DNA of 64,000 bases from Sphingopyxis sp. DBS4. Its GTDB lineage: Bacteria > Pseudomonadota > Alphaproteobacteria > Sphingomonadales > Sphingomonadaceae. The number at the start of each line of letters is the position of its first letter. Positions within the stretch are counted from its first letter, which is position 1. Below are positions 11,691 to 20,078 of this stretch, in pieces. Below the pieces are notes generated by a model. That model did no database searches. It saw nothing but the letters and a program-made list of their open reading frames with translations, and had not been told where the DNA came from. The translations under genes and the position numbers were made by a program. The DNA lies in contig NZ_CP102384.1 of NCBI RefSeq assembly GCF_024628865.1, positions 321,001-385,000 on the forward strand, written 5' to 3'.

Positions 11691-12162
11691 CGGGCAACTC
11701 CACTTTCTTCGCAAGAGGATCCTCGCGGTCGCGGTGAACCCAGATGCCGGTGAGCAGGCTCTCGGCGATCATCCGCGCCTTGGCGCCGACATGAGGGATG
11801 GCCTCGGGGGTCGGCGCGATGGCGTGCAGCGTCTGGTAGAAGAGCCGCAGCCATTGCTGGAAATGCTCCTGCCCGATCGTCGGGATCGCCAGATGCTTCA
11901 TCATCGGATTGCCGGTGAAATTGCCGGCGCTGAGCAGGATCGACTGCCAAAAGCGGTTCATCTGGCCGAGATGCCTGGGCCAGTCGTCGATGCGCGCGTC
12001 GAAGATCGGGCCGAGCATCGCATCCTCGCGCACCGAGGCATAGAAGCGATCGACCAGTTCGGCGATGAAGGCTTCGTCGATGCCCATGGCGCGCGCCTCG
12101 GCCCGTCGTTCCTCGCGGGCGGCGATGGCGTGGGGATGGGCCTGGACCGTTCTCGGCGTCAT
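11683..12162 (-). CDS. Group III truncated hemoglobin
   Basis: 159 residues with the group III truncated globin pattern: FYASVREDAMLGPIF early, then a distal-side region (HLGQMNRFWQSILL) and a likely proximal haem histidine H90 in MMKHLAIP, followed by HFQQWLRLF with the conserved Trp (W104). Such globins bind O2 and NO and are linked to NO or peroxide chemistry. It is the first gene of a minus-strand cluster, divergent from nsrR across an 82-bp region that holds an NsrR-type palindrome, so NO-induced derepression is likely. Confidence 0.92.
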   Translation of the reverse strand: MTPRTVQAHPHAIAAREERRAEARAMGIDEAFIAELVDRFYASVREDAMLGPIFDARIDDWPRHLGQMNRFWQSILLSAGNFTGNPMMKHLAIPTIGQEHFQQWLRLFYQTLHAIAPTPEAIPHVGAKARMIAESLLTGIWVHRDREDPLAKKVELPDV

Positions 12163-12183
12163 ATGCTTCCGACTCTATATTGA

Positions 12184-12196
12184 GTATTTGAAATAC
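12184..12196. promoter_or_regulatory. Putative NsrR operator core
   Basis: GTATTTGAAATAC is a perfect 6-1-6 palindrome matching the centre of the NsrR consensus (TGTATTT-N-AAATACA). It lies 22 bp from the globin start and 48 bp from the nsrR start. Two near-identical inverted segments, ATATTGAGTATT (12177-12188) and AATATTCAATAT (12224-12235, one mismatch as reverse complement), surround it and may form a second site. Confidence 0.72.
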
Positions 12197-12244
12197 CTCT
12201 TTAAGCAGGTTGCCGCAAAAAGCAATATTCAATATACCTATTTA

Positions 12245-12676
12245 ATGCGATTGAGCCTGCACAGCGATTATGCCCTGCGCATCCTGATGGCGCTGTCGGC
12301 GAGCGGCCGGCAGATGTCGGTCGACGAGATCGCGGGCCAATACGGCATTTCGCGCAACCACCTCGCCAAGGTCGCGCAGCGGCTGCAGGCGCTTGGCTAC
12401 GTCAGCGCGCAGCGCGGGCGCGGCGGCGGGCTGACGCTGGCGCGCGCGGCCGATACGGTGATCGTCGGCACGGTGGTGCGCGAGTTCGAGAATCTGGAGG
12501 GGCTGGTCGAGTGCATGGCCCCCGCGACCTCGACCTGCCCGGTGTGCGGCGGCTGCGGCCTGCAAGGCGCGCTCGGCGGCGCGCTCGCGGCCTTTCTGGC
12601 GCATCTCGACGGCTATCGGCTCACCGATCTGGTGCCGCAGCCGGGGCGATTTCGCGAACTGCTCGGGGTTCCCTGA
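12245..12676 (+). CDS. nsrR: Rrf2-family NO-sensing repressor, NsrR-like
   Basis: 143 residues from the ATG at 12245; the open frame extends upstream, but homologous sequence begins at MRLSLHSDYALRIL. It has an Rrf2 winged helix (about 1-75) and a cluster-binding loop with C90, C98, C101 and C104, plus D8, the residue that serves as the fourth iron ligand in Streptomyces NsrR. NsrR carries an NO-sensitive Fe-S cluster and represses NO-detoxifying genes. Position opposite a truncated globin and a YeaR-like gene, and the AAATAC-type palindrome between them, support NsrR over IscR or RirA. The extra Cys at 101 is unusual. Confidence 0.87.
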   Translation: MRLSLHSDYALRILMALSASGRQMSVDEIAGQYGISRNHLAKVAQRLQALGYVSAQRGRGGGLTLARAADTVIVGTVVREFENLEGLVECMAPATSTCPVCGGCGLQGALGGALAAFLAHLDGYRLTDLVPQPGRFRELLGVP

Positions 12677-12719
12677 TTTTCGATTTGCGCGGCGCGGCCG
12701 AGGCGGTATCGCTGCCGCC

Positions 12720-13322
12720 ATGGCCAAGCTCTATTTCTATTATGCCAGCATGAACGCGGGCAAGTCGACGACGCTGTTGCAGGCGGATTTCAACTATCGC
12801 GAGCGCGGCATGGAGACGATGCTGTGGACCGCGGCGCTCGACGATCGTTACGGGGCCGGGCAGATCACCAGCCGCATCGGCCTGCTCGCCGAAGCGCATA
12901 AGTTCGACCCCGACAGCGACCTGTGGGCGGCGGTGCGGGCCGAGAATGCGGAGCGCCCGCTCGCCTGCGTGCTCGTCGACGAGGCGCAATTCCTGTCGCG
13001 CGAACAGGTGCTCGCGCTCGCGCGGCTCGCCGACGAGGCGAATATTCCCGTGCTTTGCTATGGCCTGCGCACCGATTTCGCCGCGAACCTGTTTCCCGGC
13101 TCGGCGGCGCTGCTCGGCCTTGCCGATGCGCTCGTCGAACTCAAGGCGGTGTGCGAGTGCGGGCGCAAGGCGACGATGAACCTGCGCGTCGACGCGCACG
13201 GCCGCGCGGTGGTCGAGGGCGCGCAGACCGAGATCGGCGGCAACGACCGCTATGTCGCGATGTGCCGGCGCCATTTCATGGAAAAGCGGCGCATTGCGGC
13301 GGAGGTGCTCGCCGATGCGTGA
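12720..13322 (+). CDS. tdk: Thymidine kinase (type II)
   Basis: 200 residues. P-loop ASMNAGKST, the Walker B-like VLVDEAQFL, and the zinc-site residues CECG plus CRRHF near the C-terminus are all present, as in tetrameric bacterial thymidine kinases. It phosphorylates thymidine to dTMP in the salvage pathway. The gene follows nsrR by 43 bp on the same strand and overlaps the next GNAT gene by 8 bp. Confidence 0.96.
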   Translation: MAKLYFYYASMNAGKSTTLLQADFNYRERGMETMLWTAALDDRYGAGQITSRIGLLAEAHKFDPDSDLWAAVRAENAERPLACVLVDEAQFLSREQVLALARLADEANIPVLCYGLRTDFAANLFPGSAALLGLADALVELKAVCECGRKATMNLRVDAHGRAVVEGAQTEIGGNDRYVAMCRRHFMEKRRIAAEVLADA

Positions 13323-13848
13323 CGCGCTGTATGTCGAGCTTGCGGACGACGACCTCCACCTTGTCAAGCTCGCCGAGGCGCATCGCGAGGCGCTGGGCGC
13401 GGCGTGCGCGGCCGATGCCGACATCTGGCCGATCTATTCGTCGAGCTTCGATCCCGAGCATTTCGACGCCGCCTTCGATACGCTGCTCGGCAATCCGGTG
13501 CGTATGCCCTATGCGGTGTTCGCGGGCGGCCGGCTCGTCGGCATGACCGCGTGGCTCCGTCCCGACTGGTCGGCGCAAACGGTCGAGATCGGCGGCAGCT
13601 ATATCCATCCCGACGTTCGCGGCACCGGGCTCAACGGCCGCTTGAAGCGACTGATGATCGGCCACGCCTTTGCCGCCGGCATCCGCCGCATCGAATTCCG
13701 CATCGACGAGCGCAACAAGCGCAGCCAGGCGGCGGTGGCAAAGCTCGGTGCCGTCCGCGAAGGCGTGCTGCGATCCGAGCGGGTGACCTGGACGGGCTTC
13801 GTGCGCGATACCGGGCTCTGGTCGCTGCTGGCAGACGAGTGGCGTTAA
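13315..13848 (+). CDS. GNAT-family N-acetyltransferase (RimJ/RimL-like)
   Basis: 177 residues from the ATG at 13315, which overlaps the tdk stop (ATG at 13315, TGA at 13320-13322). The acetyl-CoA-binding core is visible as GGSYIHPDVRGTGLNGRLKRLMIGHAF, with the late RimJ-like pattern RIEFRIDERNKRSQAAVAKLGAVREGVLR. It probably acetylates a protein N-terminus or a small amine; the substrate is unknown. Translational coupling to tdk is likely. Confidence 0.88.
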   Translation: MRDALYVELADDDLHLVKLAEAHREALGAACAADADIWPIYSSSFDPEHFDAAFDTLLGNPVRMPYAVFAGGRLVGMTAWLRPDWSAQTVEIGGSYIHPDVRGTGLNGRLKRLMIGHAFAAGIRRIEFRIDERNKRSQAAVAKLGAVREGVLRSERVTWTGFVRDTGLWSLLADEWR

Positions 13849-13949
13849 GCCCCTCCTCTCAAGAGGAGAGGAGAGGGTCAGCGCGGGTTCAGATTTGCTT
13901 TGCTACGGTCCGCATCAGGTCGGGGATCATCAGTCTCGAAGGACTCGAC

Positions 13950-14363
13950 ATGCAACAGAAACTCGCACTCTCCCTGGCCGCCGCCCTGCTTTCCCTTTCG
14001 GCAAATGCGGCGGCCGACGAGCCCGCTACGGCGGCGCAGCCGCTCGGCGTCGAAACCGGGATCAGTTTCCCTAGCAATGCGACGATCCGCAATTTCCAGG
14101 CCGACGGCGACGACGGTGTCTGGATACAGGACAGCCGCCGCAACTGGTATTATGCGAAATTCTTCGGCCCCTGCCACAATATCGATTTCGCGCAGGCGAT
14201 TGGCGTCGACACGCGCGGAGCGGCGCGGCTGGACAGGTTCGCGACCTTTCTCGTGCGCGGCGAGCGTTGCACGCTATCCTCTTTCGTGACCTCGGCGGCG
14301 CCGCCGACCAAGGCGGAACGGAAGGCAGCCGAGCAAGCCGCGAAGGCCGCCAAGTCGAATTGA
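13950..14363 (+). CDS. Secreted DUF6491-like small protein
   Basis: 137 residues from the ATG at 13950, chosen because it begins a clear Sec signal peptide (MQQKLALSLAAALLSLSANAAA). The mature part contains DGVWIQDSRRNWYYAKFFGPC and GERCTLSSF, that is, two cysteines about 33 residues apart that could pair in the periplasm. The tail is Lys/Ala-rich. This pattern fits the DUF6491 family. Function is unknown. It lies 31 bp before truB. Confidence 0.8.
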   Translation: MQQKLALSLAAALLSLSANAAADEPATAAQPLGVETGISFPSNATIRNFQADGDDGVWIQDSRRNWYYAKFFGPCHNIDFAQAIGVDTRGAARLDRFATFLVRGERCTLSSFVTSAAPPTKAERKAAEQAAKAAKSN

Positions 14364-14394
14364 CAAGCGTGCCGCGCGTCCGCAGGGGCGCGGG

Positions 14395-15405
14395 ATGAAC
14401 GGCTGGATCATCCTCGACAAGCCCGTGGGGCTCGGCTCGACCCAGGCGGTCGGCGCGGTGAAGCGCGTCTGCCGCGAGGCGGGTCTCGGCAAGGTCAAGG
14501 TCGGCCACGGCGGAACGCTCGACCCGCTTGCTTCGGGGGTGTTGCCAATCGCGCTGGGGGAGGCGACCAAGCTCTGCGGCCGGATGCTCGATGCCAGCAA
14601 GACCTATGATTTCACCGTGGCGTTCGGGATGGAAACCGCCGGGCTGGACGCGGAGGGCGACGTCGTCGCCACGAGCGACGTGCGGCCGACGCTGGCGGAC
14701 ATCGAGGCGGTGCTGCCGCGCTTCACCGGCCCGATCGAACAGATTCCGCCCGCTTATTCGGCGATCAAGGTCGACGGGCAGCGGGCCTATGATCGCGCGC
14801 GCGCGGGCGAAGAGGTCGAGATGAAGGCGCGGAGGGTGACGATACACACGCTCGCGATCCTCCCCGGCACGGGGAGGGGGACCGCCGAAGGTGGTGGAGG
14901 GGCAGGCGAGGGTTCGCGCTTCGCCGATACGCGGTGCAAACCGTCCGTGCCCCTCTACCATGCTTCGCATGGTCCCCCTCCCCGTGCCGGGGAGGAACTG
15001 GATGCCATCACCCTCACCGCCCATGTCTCGAAGGGCACCTATATTCGCAGCCTCGCCCGCGACATTGCGCGTGCGGTCGGCACCGTCGGCCATGTCACCA
15101 TGCTCCACCGTACCAAAGCGGGGCCGTTCGACCTGTCCCAAGCGATTTCGCTGGACAAATTGAACGCTTTCGGTCAAGGGGCCGCGCAATCAGATGTCAT
15201 TCTGCCGCTCGAGGCGGGGCTGGTCGACATCCCGGCTCTGAACCTTTCCCCGGAAGCGGCAGGGGCGATCCGTCAGGGTCGCGTCTGGACCGGGGTAAGC
15301 ACGCACGACGGGCTCTATTGGGGACGCGATGCCGACAATCGGCCCGTCGCCCTGATCGAGGCTTTGGCGGGAACGCTGAAGGTCGTGCGGGGCTTCAATC
15401 TATAG
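14395..15405 (+). CDS. truB: tRNA pseudouridine(55) synthase TruB with in-frame palindromic insertion
   Basis: 336 residues. The N-terminus is canonical (GWIILDKPVGLGSTQAV), with the catalytic aspartate D43 in GHGGTLDPLASGVLPI and later motifs QIPPAYSAIKVDGQRAYDRAR and SKGTYIRSLARDIA. TruB makes pseudouridine-55 in the T-loop of tRNAs. Residues ~155-201 do not belong to the family: they are encoded by a ~137-bp palindromic repeat that keeps the frame open, between TIHTLAI and DAITLTAHVSKG. Removing them gives ~290 residues, the usual size. The catalytic residues are intact, so the enzyme may still work. Confidence 0.95.
   Translation: MNGWIILDKPVGLGSTQAVGAVKRVCREAGLGKVKVGHGGTLDPLASGVLPIALGEATKLCGRMLDASKTYDFTVAFGMETAGLDAEGDVVATSDVRPTLADIEAVLPRFTGPIEQIPPAYSAIKVDGQRAYDRARAGEEVEMKARRVTIHTLAILPGTGRGTAEGGGGAGEGSRFADTRCKPSVPLYHASHGPPPRAGEELDAITLTAHVSKGTYIRSLARDIARAVGTVGHVTMLHRTKAGPFDLSQAISLDKLNAFGQGAAQSDVILPLEAGLVDIPALNLSPEAAGAIRQGRVWTGVSTHDGLYWGRDADNRPVALIEALAGTLKVVRGFNL
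14859..14995. repeat. Palindromic repeat inserted inside truB
   Basis: The left arm 14859-14883 and right arm 14971-14995 are perfect 25-nt inverted repeats (CCTCCCCGGCACGGGGAGGG... and complement). Imperfect pairing continues inward (GAAGGTGGTGGAGGGGCA at the left, its near-complement ending about 14948 at the right), giving arms of about 46 nt and a ~43-nt loop. The insert codes for a Gly/Pro/Arg-rich peptide without homology to TruB. Confidence 0.88.
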
Positions 15406-15429
15406 CCATGATGTTCGAGGAATATATTT

Positions 15430-15699
15430 ATGTCGATTACCGCCGAGCGCAAAGCCGAAGTCATCAGCGATAATGCCCGTGCCAAGGGCGACACCGGTTC
15501 GCCGGAAGTCCAGGTCGCGATCCTGACCGACCGCATCAACACGCTGACCGATCACTTCAAGGCGCACCACAAGGACAATCACAGCCGCCGCGGGCTGCTG
15601 ATGATGGTCAACAAGCGCCGCAGCCTGCTCGACTATCTTCGCAAGAAGGACGAGGGCCGCTATCAGGCACTCATCGCGAAGCTGGGTCTGCGCAAATAA
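15430..15699 (+). CDS. rpsO: 30S ribosomal protein S15
   Basis: 89 residues, full length, with the S15 hallmarks [37 protein letters not shown] and [13 protein letters not shown]. It binds the central domain of 16S rRNA early in 30S assembly. A GAGGA ribosome-binding site precedes the ATG. It lies 24 bp after truB and is followed by a rho-independent terminator, the conserved truB-rpsO-pnp order. Confidence 0.98.
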   Translation: MSITAERKAEVISDNARAKGDTGSPEVQVAILTDRINTLTDHFKAHHKDNHSRRGLLMMVNKRRSLLDYLRKKDEGRYQALIAKLGLRK

Positions 15700-15709
15700 G
15701 AATGCGAGG

Positions 15710-15740
15710 GCGGCTCCGGGTTCGGGGCCGCTTTCATTTT
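15710..15740 (+). terminator. Rho-independent terminator after rpsO
   Basis: Stem GCGGCTCC (15710-15717) with GGGGCCGC (15724-15731), loop GGGTTC, followed by TTTCATTTT. It starts 11 bp after the rpsO stop, and some transcripts probably read through into pnp. Confidence 0.8.
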
Positions 15741-15890
15741 GGTTCGCGGTAAATTCGCGAGCCGCAAGGGCCGCTCCCGCATCCGGCGGGACCGCCATAG
15801 GGCAGACAGACGCCCTACACCGCCCCGGGCCGGACTGCCCGGAATCAGAGGCCCCGCCCGGCATAGGGCCCGGCGGGCGAAGGAAAATCC
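15741..15890 (+). promoter_or_regulatory. GC-rich pnp leader with several possible hairpins
   Basis: The 150 bases between the rpsO terminator and pnp contain several short inverted segments, for example AGGGC...GCCCT around 15798-15815 and CCGGGCC...GCCCGG around 15825-15842. Enteric pnp leaders carry an RNase III-processed hairpin used in autoregulation; a comparable role here is only an inference. The ribosome-binding site is GAAGGAAAA just before the ATG at 15891. Confidence 0.35.
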
Positions 15891-18185
15891 ATGTTTGACG
15901 TGAAAAAAGTATCGATCGAGTGGGGCGGTGAGACGCTCACTCTCGAAACGGGCAAGGTTGCCCGCCAGGCCGACGGCGCCGTGATGGCGACGCTGGGCGA
16001 AACGGTTGTCCTGTGCGCCGTGACCGCCGCCAAGTCGGTGAAGGACGGGCAGGACTTCTTCCCGCTCACCGTCCATTATCAGGAAAAATATTCGGCCGCC
16101 GGGCGCATCCCGGGCGGCTTCTTCAAGCGCGAACGCGGCGCGACCGAAAAGGAAACGCTGGTTTCCCGCCTGATCGACCGCCCGATCCGTCCGCTCTTCC
16201 CCGAAGGTTTCTACAACGAGATCAACGCCATTGCTCAGGTGCTGAGCTATGACGGCCATAACGAGCCCGACATCCTCGCGATGGTCGCGGCGTCGGCCGC
16301 GCTCACCATCTCGGGTGTGCCCTTCATGGGTCCGATCGGCGCCGCGCGCGTCGGTTACCTCAACGGCGAATATATCCTCAACCCGACCGACGAGCAGGTC
16401 GCCGAGGGCGACCTCGACCTGGTGGTCGCCGCAACCTACGACGCGGTGATGATGGTCGAATCCGAAGCGAACGAGCTGTCGGAAGAAGTCATGCTCGGCG
16501 CGGTGATGTTCGCGCACGACGCGTGCAAGGAAGTCGTCAAGGCGATCGTCAAGCTCGCCGAACAGGCCGCCAAGGACCCTTGGGAAATGGCTGCGTCGGA
16601 CGACAATGCCGCGATCAAGGACAAGCTCAAGAAGCTGATCGGCAAGGACATCGCCGCTGCCTACAAGCTGACCGACAAGTCGGCCCGCTCGAACGCGCTC
16701 AACGAGGCGCGCGCGAAGGCGAAGGAAAGCTTCGCTGCCGACGGCCTCAGCCCGCAGGAAGTCATGGCCGGCATCAAGCTGACCAAGAAGCTCGAAGCCG
16801 AAATCGTCCGCACCGCCATCCTCAAGGACGGCAAGCGCATCGACGGCCGCACGACCACGCAGATTCGTCCGATCGTCGCCGAAACGCACTTCCTGCCGCG
16901 CGCCCACGGTTCGGCGCTGTTCACTCGCGGCGAGACGCAGACGATCGCGACCTGCACCCTCGGCACCAAGGAAAGCGAGCAGATGATCGACGGTCTCAAC
17001 GGCCTGTCGTATCAGAATTTCATGCTCCACTATAACTTCCCGCCCTATTCGGTCGGCGAAGTCGGCCGCTTCGGCGCGCCGGGCCGCCGCGAAGTCGGCC
17101 ACGGCAAGCTCGCGTGGCGCGCGCTGCACCCCGTGCTGCCGACCAAGGACGACTTCCCCTACACGATCCGCCTGACCAGCGACATCACCGAGTCGAACGG
17201 CTCGTCGTCGATGGCGTCGGTGTGCGGCGGCTCGTTGGCGATGATGGACGCGGGCGTGCCGATCAAGCGCCCCGTCTCGGGCATCGCGATGGGCCTGATC
17301 CTCGAGGGCAAGGATTATGCGATCCTGTCGGACATCCTGGGCGACGAGGACCATCTCGGCGACATGGACTTCAAGGTCGCGGGGACGTCCGAAGGCATCA
17401 CCACGATGCAGATGGACATCAAGATCGCGGGCATCACGAAGGAAATCTTCGAGGCCGCGCTGACCCAGGCCAAGGAAGGCCGCGCGCACATCCTCGGCGA
17501 GATGGCCAAGGCGCTCGGCGAAACCCGCACCGAGCTGTCGGATTATGCGCCGCGCATCGAAACGATGCAGATCGACAAGTCGAAGATCCGCGATGTCATC
17601 GGCACCGGCGGCAAGGTAATCCGCGAGATCGTCGCGACCACCGGCGCCAAGGTCGACATTGATGACGAGGGCCTGATCAAGATTTCGTCGAGCGACCTCA
17701 GCCAGATCGAAGCGGCCCGAAAGTGGATCGCCGGGATCGTCGAGGAAGCCGAAGTCGGCAAGATTTATGACGGCAAGGTCGTCAATCTCGTCGATTTCGG
17801 GGCGTTCGTGAATTTCATGGGCGGCAAGGACGGTCTCGTCCATGTCAGCGAAATCGCCAACGAGCGCGTCGAAAAAGTGTCCGACGTCCTGAGCGAAGGC
17901 CAGGAAGTCAAGGTCAAGGTGCTCGAGATCGACCCGCGCGGCAAGGTCCGCCTGTCGATGCGCGTCGTCGATCAGGAAACCGGCGCCGAACTCGAAGACA
18001 CCCGCCCGCCGCGCGAACCGCGCGGTGATCGCGGCCCCCGCCGCGACGGCGGCGACCGCGGCCGCGGCGGCCGCGACCGTGGCCCCCGTCGCGACGGCGG
18101 TGATCGTGGCGATCGCGGTCCGCGCCGTGAGCGCAATGACGGTCCCGAAGATCAGGGCCATGTGCCCGACTTCCTGAAGGACTAA
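15891..18185 (+). CDS. pnp: Polyribonucleotide nucleotidyltransferase (PNPase)
   Basis: 764 residues: the first RNase PH domain (about 1-140), the all-helical domain, the second catalytic RNase PH domain (about 310-540, with [20 protein letters not shown]), a KH domain ([16 protein letters not shown]) and an S1 domain ([20 protein letters not shown]). It is the phosphorolytic 3'-5' exoribonuclease and a degradosome partner. The last ~55 residues are an Arg/Gly/Asp repeat region built from [18 protein letters not shown] units, a likely RNA- or partner-binding tail. Confidence 0.98.
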   Translation: MFDVKKVSIEWGGETLTLETGKVARQADGAVMATLGETVVLCAVTAAKSVKDGQDFFPLTVHYQEKYSAAGRIPGGFFKRERGATEKETLVSRLIDRPIRPLFPEGFYNEINAIAQVLSYDGHNEPDILAMVAASAALTISGVPFMGPIGAARVGYLNGEYILNPTDEQVAEGDLDLVVAATYDAVMMVESEANELSEEVMLGAVMFAHDACKEVVKAIVKLAEQAAKDPWEMAASDDNAAIKDKLKKLIGKDIAAAYKLTDKSARSNALNEARAKAKESFAADGLSPQEVMAGIKLTKKLEAEIVRTAILKDGKRIDGRTTTQIRPIVAETHFLPRAHGSALFTRGETQTIATCTLGTKESEQMIDGLNGLSYQNFMLHYNFPPYSVGEVGRFGAPGRREVGHGKLAWRALHPVLPTKDDFPYTIRLTSDITESNGSSSMASVCGGSLAMMDAGVPIKRPVSGIAMGLILEGKDYAILSDILGDEDHLGDMDFKVAGTSEGITTMQMDIKIAGITKEIFEAALTQAKEGRAHILGEMAKALGETRTELSDYAPRIETMQIDKSKIRDVIGTGGKVIREIVATTGAKVDIDDEGLIKISSSDLSQIEAARKWIAGIVEEAEVGKIYDGKVVNLVDFGAFVNFMGGKDGLVHVSEIANERVEKVSDVLSEGQEVKVKVLEIDPRGKVRLSMRVVDQETGAELEDTRPPREPRGDRGPRRDGGDRGRGGRDRGPRRDGGDRGDRGPRRERNDGPEDQGHVPDFLKD

Positions 18186-18210
18186 GCTTCTTCACCGATC
18201 GAAAAAGAAA

Positions 18211-18238
18211 GGGGCTGCCGTAAGGCGGCCCCTTTTTT
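18211..18238 (+). terminator. Rho-independent terminator after pnp
   Basis: Stem GGGGCTGCC (18211-18219) pairs with GGCGGCCCC (18224-18232), loop GTAA, followed by six T. It is a strong canonical terminator 26 bp after the pnp stop. Confidence 0.93.
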
Positions 18239-18240
18239 AT

Positions 18241-18514
18241 GGCGGCTATGGGGTGGGGAACTGCCCCCTCCTCACCTTCGTCATTCCCGCGAAAGCGGGA
18301 ACCCAGGGCGTGCGTCGGCTGATCCCACACTGGGTTCCCGCTTTCGCGGGAATGACGAAGATATGAGACACAGACTGTCGCTCACCCGCCGCCTATAAAC
18401 TCTCGTCATCCCGGACTTGATCCGGGATCCATTCACCCGGCGCTGAGAGAATGGATCCCGGATCGAGTCCGGGATGACGATGAAAGATAGGTCCGCAATC
18501 GGTCGAAACCGGCC
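18241..18514. repeat. Composite palindromic repeat block, copy 2 (downstream of pnp)
   Basis: Same composition and orientation as the block at 1987-2249: a family A palindrome at 18278-18358, a family B palindrome at 18403-18480, a shared GG-rich left flank, and the shared right flank TAGGTCCGC...TCGGTCGAAA. It begins two bases after the T-run of the pnp terminator. The following stretch 18515-18667 shows no gene or clear signal to me. Confidence 0.85.
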
Positions 18515-18667
18515 GGTCGATCATATGGGTGATCGACAGTCAGCCGAATTTCGATCGCCAATTCGCTCCGGCTCGCTTTGCGCCTTCGGGAAGGCCATGA
18601 TCTTCGGTCGGCTGTCCATGGATATTGCGCGGGCGAGCCAGACCGATATCCGGCGACGGACCTGGTA

Positions 18668-19120
18668 TCAGGTACAATAGACCTCACGCATGGCGTCGAT
18701 ATGCACGACGAGTTCCTGCGCGATGAGCAGCGCGCGCGGTTCTTCGGCGACATCGGTCGCCTTCGCAAGATTGCCGCCGACCTGCTTCAGTTCCTTGCAC
18801 TCGCCCTTTTTGGCGCTGCGGGTCGTGGTGCCGTCCCGAAGGTGGCTGAACAGGCTGCGATACACATGGCACACGCCGATCAATTGTTGCCCCCAATAGG
18901 GGAATTGAAATCCCTGGCCGACCACCGTTCCGGTCACCCCGTCGCACGCGCTGCCGAGCTGCGCGGGGTTCACGGCGTCGATCGCCGCGACGATCCGCTC
19001 GCCGCGGTCGGCCCAATTATGCCACCCCGCCGCCTTGTCGGCCGCCGCCGCCGGCATCGACGCCCCCGCGAGCATCAGCACCGCCGCCGCCCGCAAGGCC
19101 GTATTTCCCGTCCGAACCAT
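18668..19120 (-). CDS. Hypothetical exported protein with four cysteines
   Basis: 150 residues from the ATG at 19120, chosen because a GGGAG/AGG ribosome-binding region precedes it and a signal peptide follows directly (TALRAAAVLMLAGASMPAAAA). A longer reading to 19225 has no support. The mature protein contains HNWADRGERIVAAIDAVNPAQLGSAC, FPYWGQQLIGVCHVYRSLFSHL and a C-terminal EVYCT; the four cysteines could form two periplasmic disulfides. I do not recognise the family. It stands alone between a repeat block and a divergent cyclophilin gene. Confidence 0.72.
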   Translation of the reverse strand: MVRTGNTALRAAAVLMLAGASMPAAAADKAAGWHNWADRGERIVAAIDAVNPAQLGSACDGVTGTVVGQGFQFPYWGQQLIGVCHVYRSLFSHLRDGTTTRSAKKGECKELKQVGGNLAKATDVAEEPRALLIAQELVVHIDAMREVYCT

Positions 19121-19294
19121 CCTATCAAACTCCCTGTGAAGAAAGGCCCGCCCTGCCACCGCCCGGCCGCGCGGCATTGTAGATTTCCGACATCGGGCCG
19201 GGACGCAGGGCAAGCCTCCCTGCAAGCGGTGGCTTGGCGCGGCCGCCGACAGCGTCTAGCCTCGCCTCGACCATAATCCGACCCGAGGAAGATC

Positions 19295-19993
19295 ATGATA
19301 TTCGACACTCTGCTCCTGTCCCTCGTCATCGCGGCGCAGGCCGTTCCGCCGCAGGCGACGCAATTGCCGCCGCCGCCGCCCGCGGTGCCCGCGCCGGTCA
19401 CCGCGCCGGTCGAGGTCGACACGCGGCCCTATGTCGAACTCGTCACCGACGCGGGAAGGATGGTCGTGCGGCTGGAGACGAAGCGTGCGCCCATTACGAC
19501 CGCGAACTTCCTGCGCTATGTTGACAGCAAGCGGATGGCGACAACCTTCAAATTCTATCGCACGACGCGAAGCTGGGGGGAGGGAAATGCGCTGGTCCAG
19601 GGTGGCAATCGCGGCGATGCGCGGCTGAACTATCCGCCGATCGCGCACGAGGCGACCACCGCCACCGGCCTGACCCACTGCAAGGGCGCGCTCGCGATGG
19701 CGCGGCTCGCGCCGGGCGATGCGACGAGCGATTTCTTCATCCTCCTCTCCGATATCCCGGGCTTCGACGCCGATCCAGCGGCGAGCGGCGACAATGCCGG
19801 CTTCGCGGTGTTCGGCGAGCTGGTTTCGGGGCTCGACGTCGCGGAGAAAATCTATGCCGCGCCGGTTTCGCCGACCAAGGGCGAGGGGGTGATGGTCGGC
19901 CAGATGCTCGATCCCGAGTTCAAGATCCTCTCCGCGCGCCGCATCCCCGCGCCCGCCGACGCGCCGAAGGGCTGCGTGGTGAAGGGTGCGTGA
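19295..19993 (+). CDS. Secreted cyclophilin-type peptidyl-prolyl cis-trans isomerase
   Basis: 232 residues with a signal peptide (MIFDTLLLSLVIAAQA), a Pro-rich linker, then a cyclophilin domain: VELVTDAGRMVVRLETKRAPITTANFLRYVD, VQGGNRGD, ALAMARLAPGDATSDFFI and FAVFGELVSGLDVAEKI. The active-site arginine/phenylalanine patches are only partly conserved (FFIL where PpiA has QFFI). It probably assists protein folding in the periplasm. It is upstream of bamD on the same strand, about 85 bp apart. Confidence 0.88.
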   Translation: MIFDTLLLSLVIAAQAVPPQATQLPPPPPAVPAPVTAPVEVDTRPYVELVTDAGRMVVRLETKRAPITTANFLRYVDSKRMATTFKFYRTTRSWGEGNALVQGGNRGDARLNYPPIAHEATTATGLTHCKGALAMARLAPGDATSDFFILLSDIPGFDADPAASGDNAGFAVFGELVSGLDVAEKIYAAPVSPTKGEGVMVGQMLDPEFKILSARRIPAPADAPKGCVVKGA

Positions 19994-20078
19994 CGGCGTT
20001 CCGGCCCGCCCGCCCGAAGCCGACGAAACGCATGATCATTTATTTTGCGTTCATCCGCGCTGTGGCTATACCGCGCCC

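Noticed and set aside
13849..13885. CTCCTCTCAAGAGGAG as a terminator after the GNAT gene
   Set aside because: Stem has a two-base loop and no T-run; probably a purine/pyrimidine-rich repeat remnant.
15663..18161. 832-codon open frame antisense to pnp
   Set aside because: Antisense to PNPase with no domain of its own.
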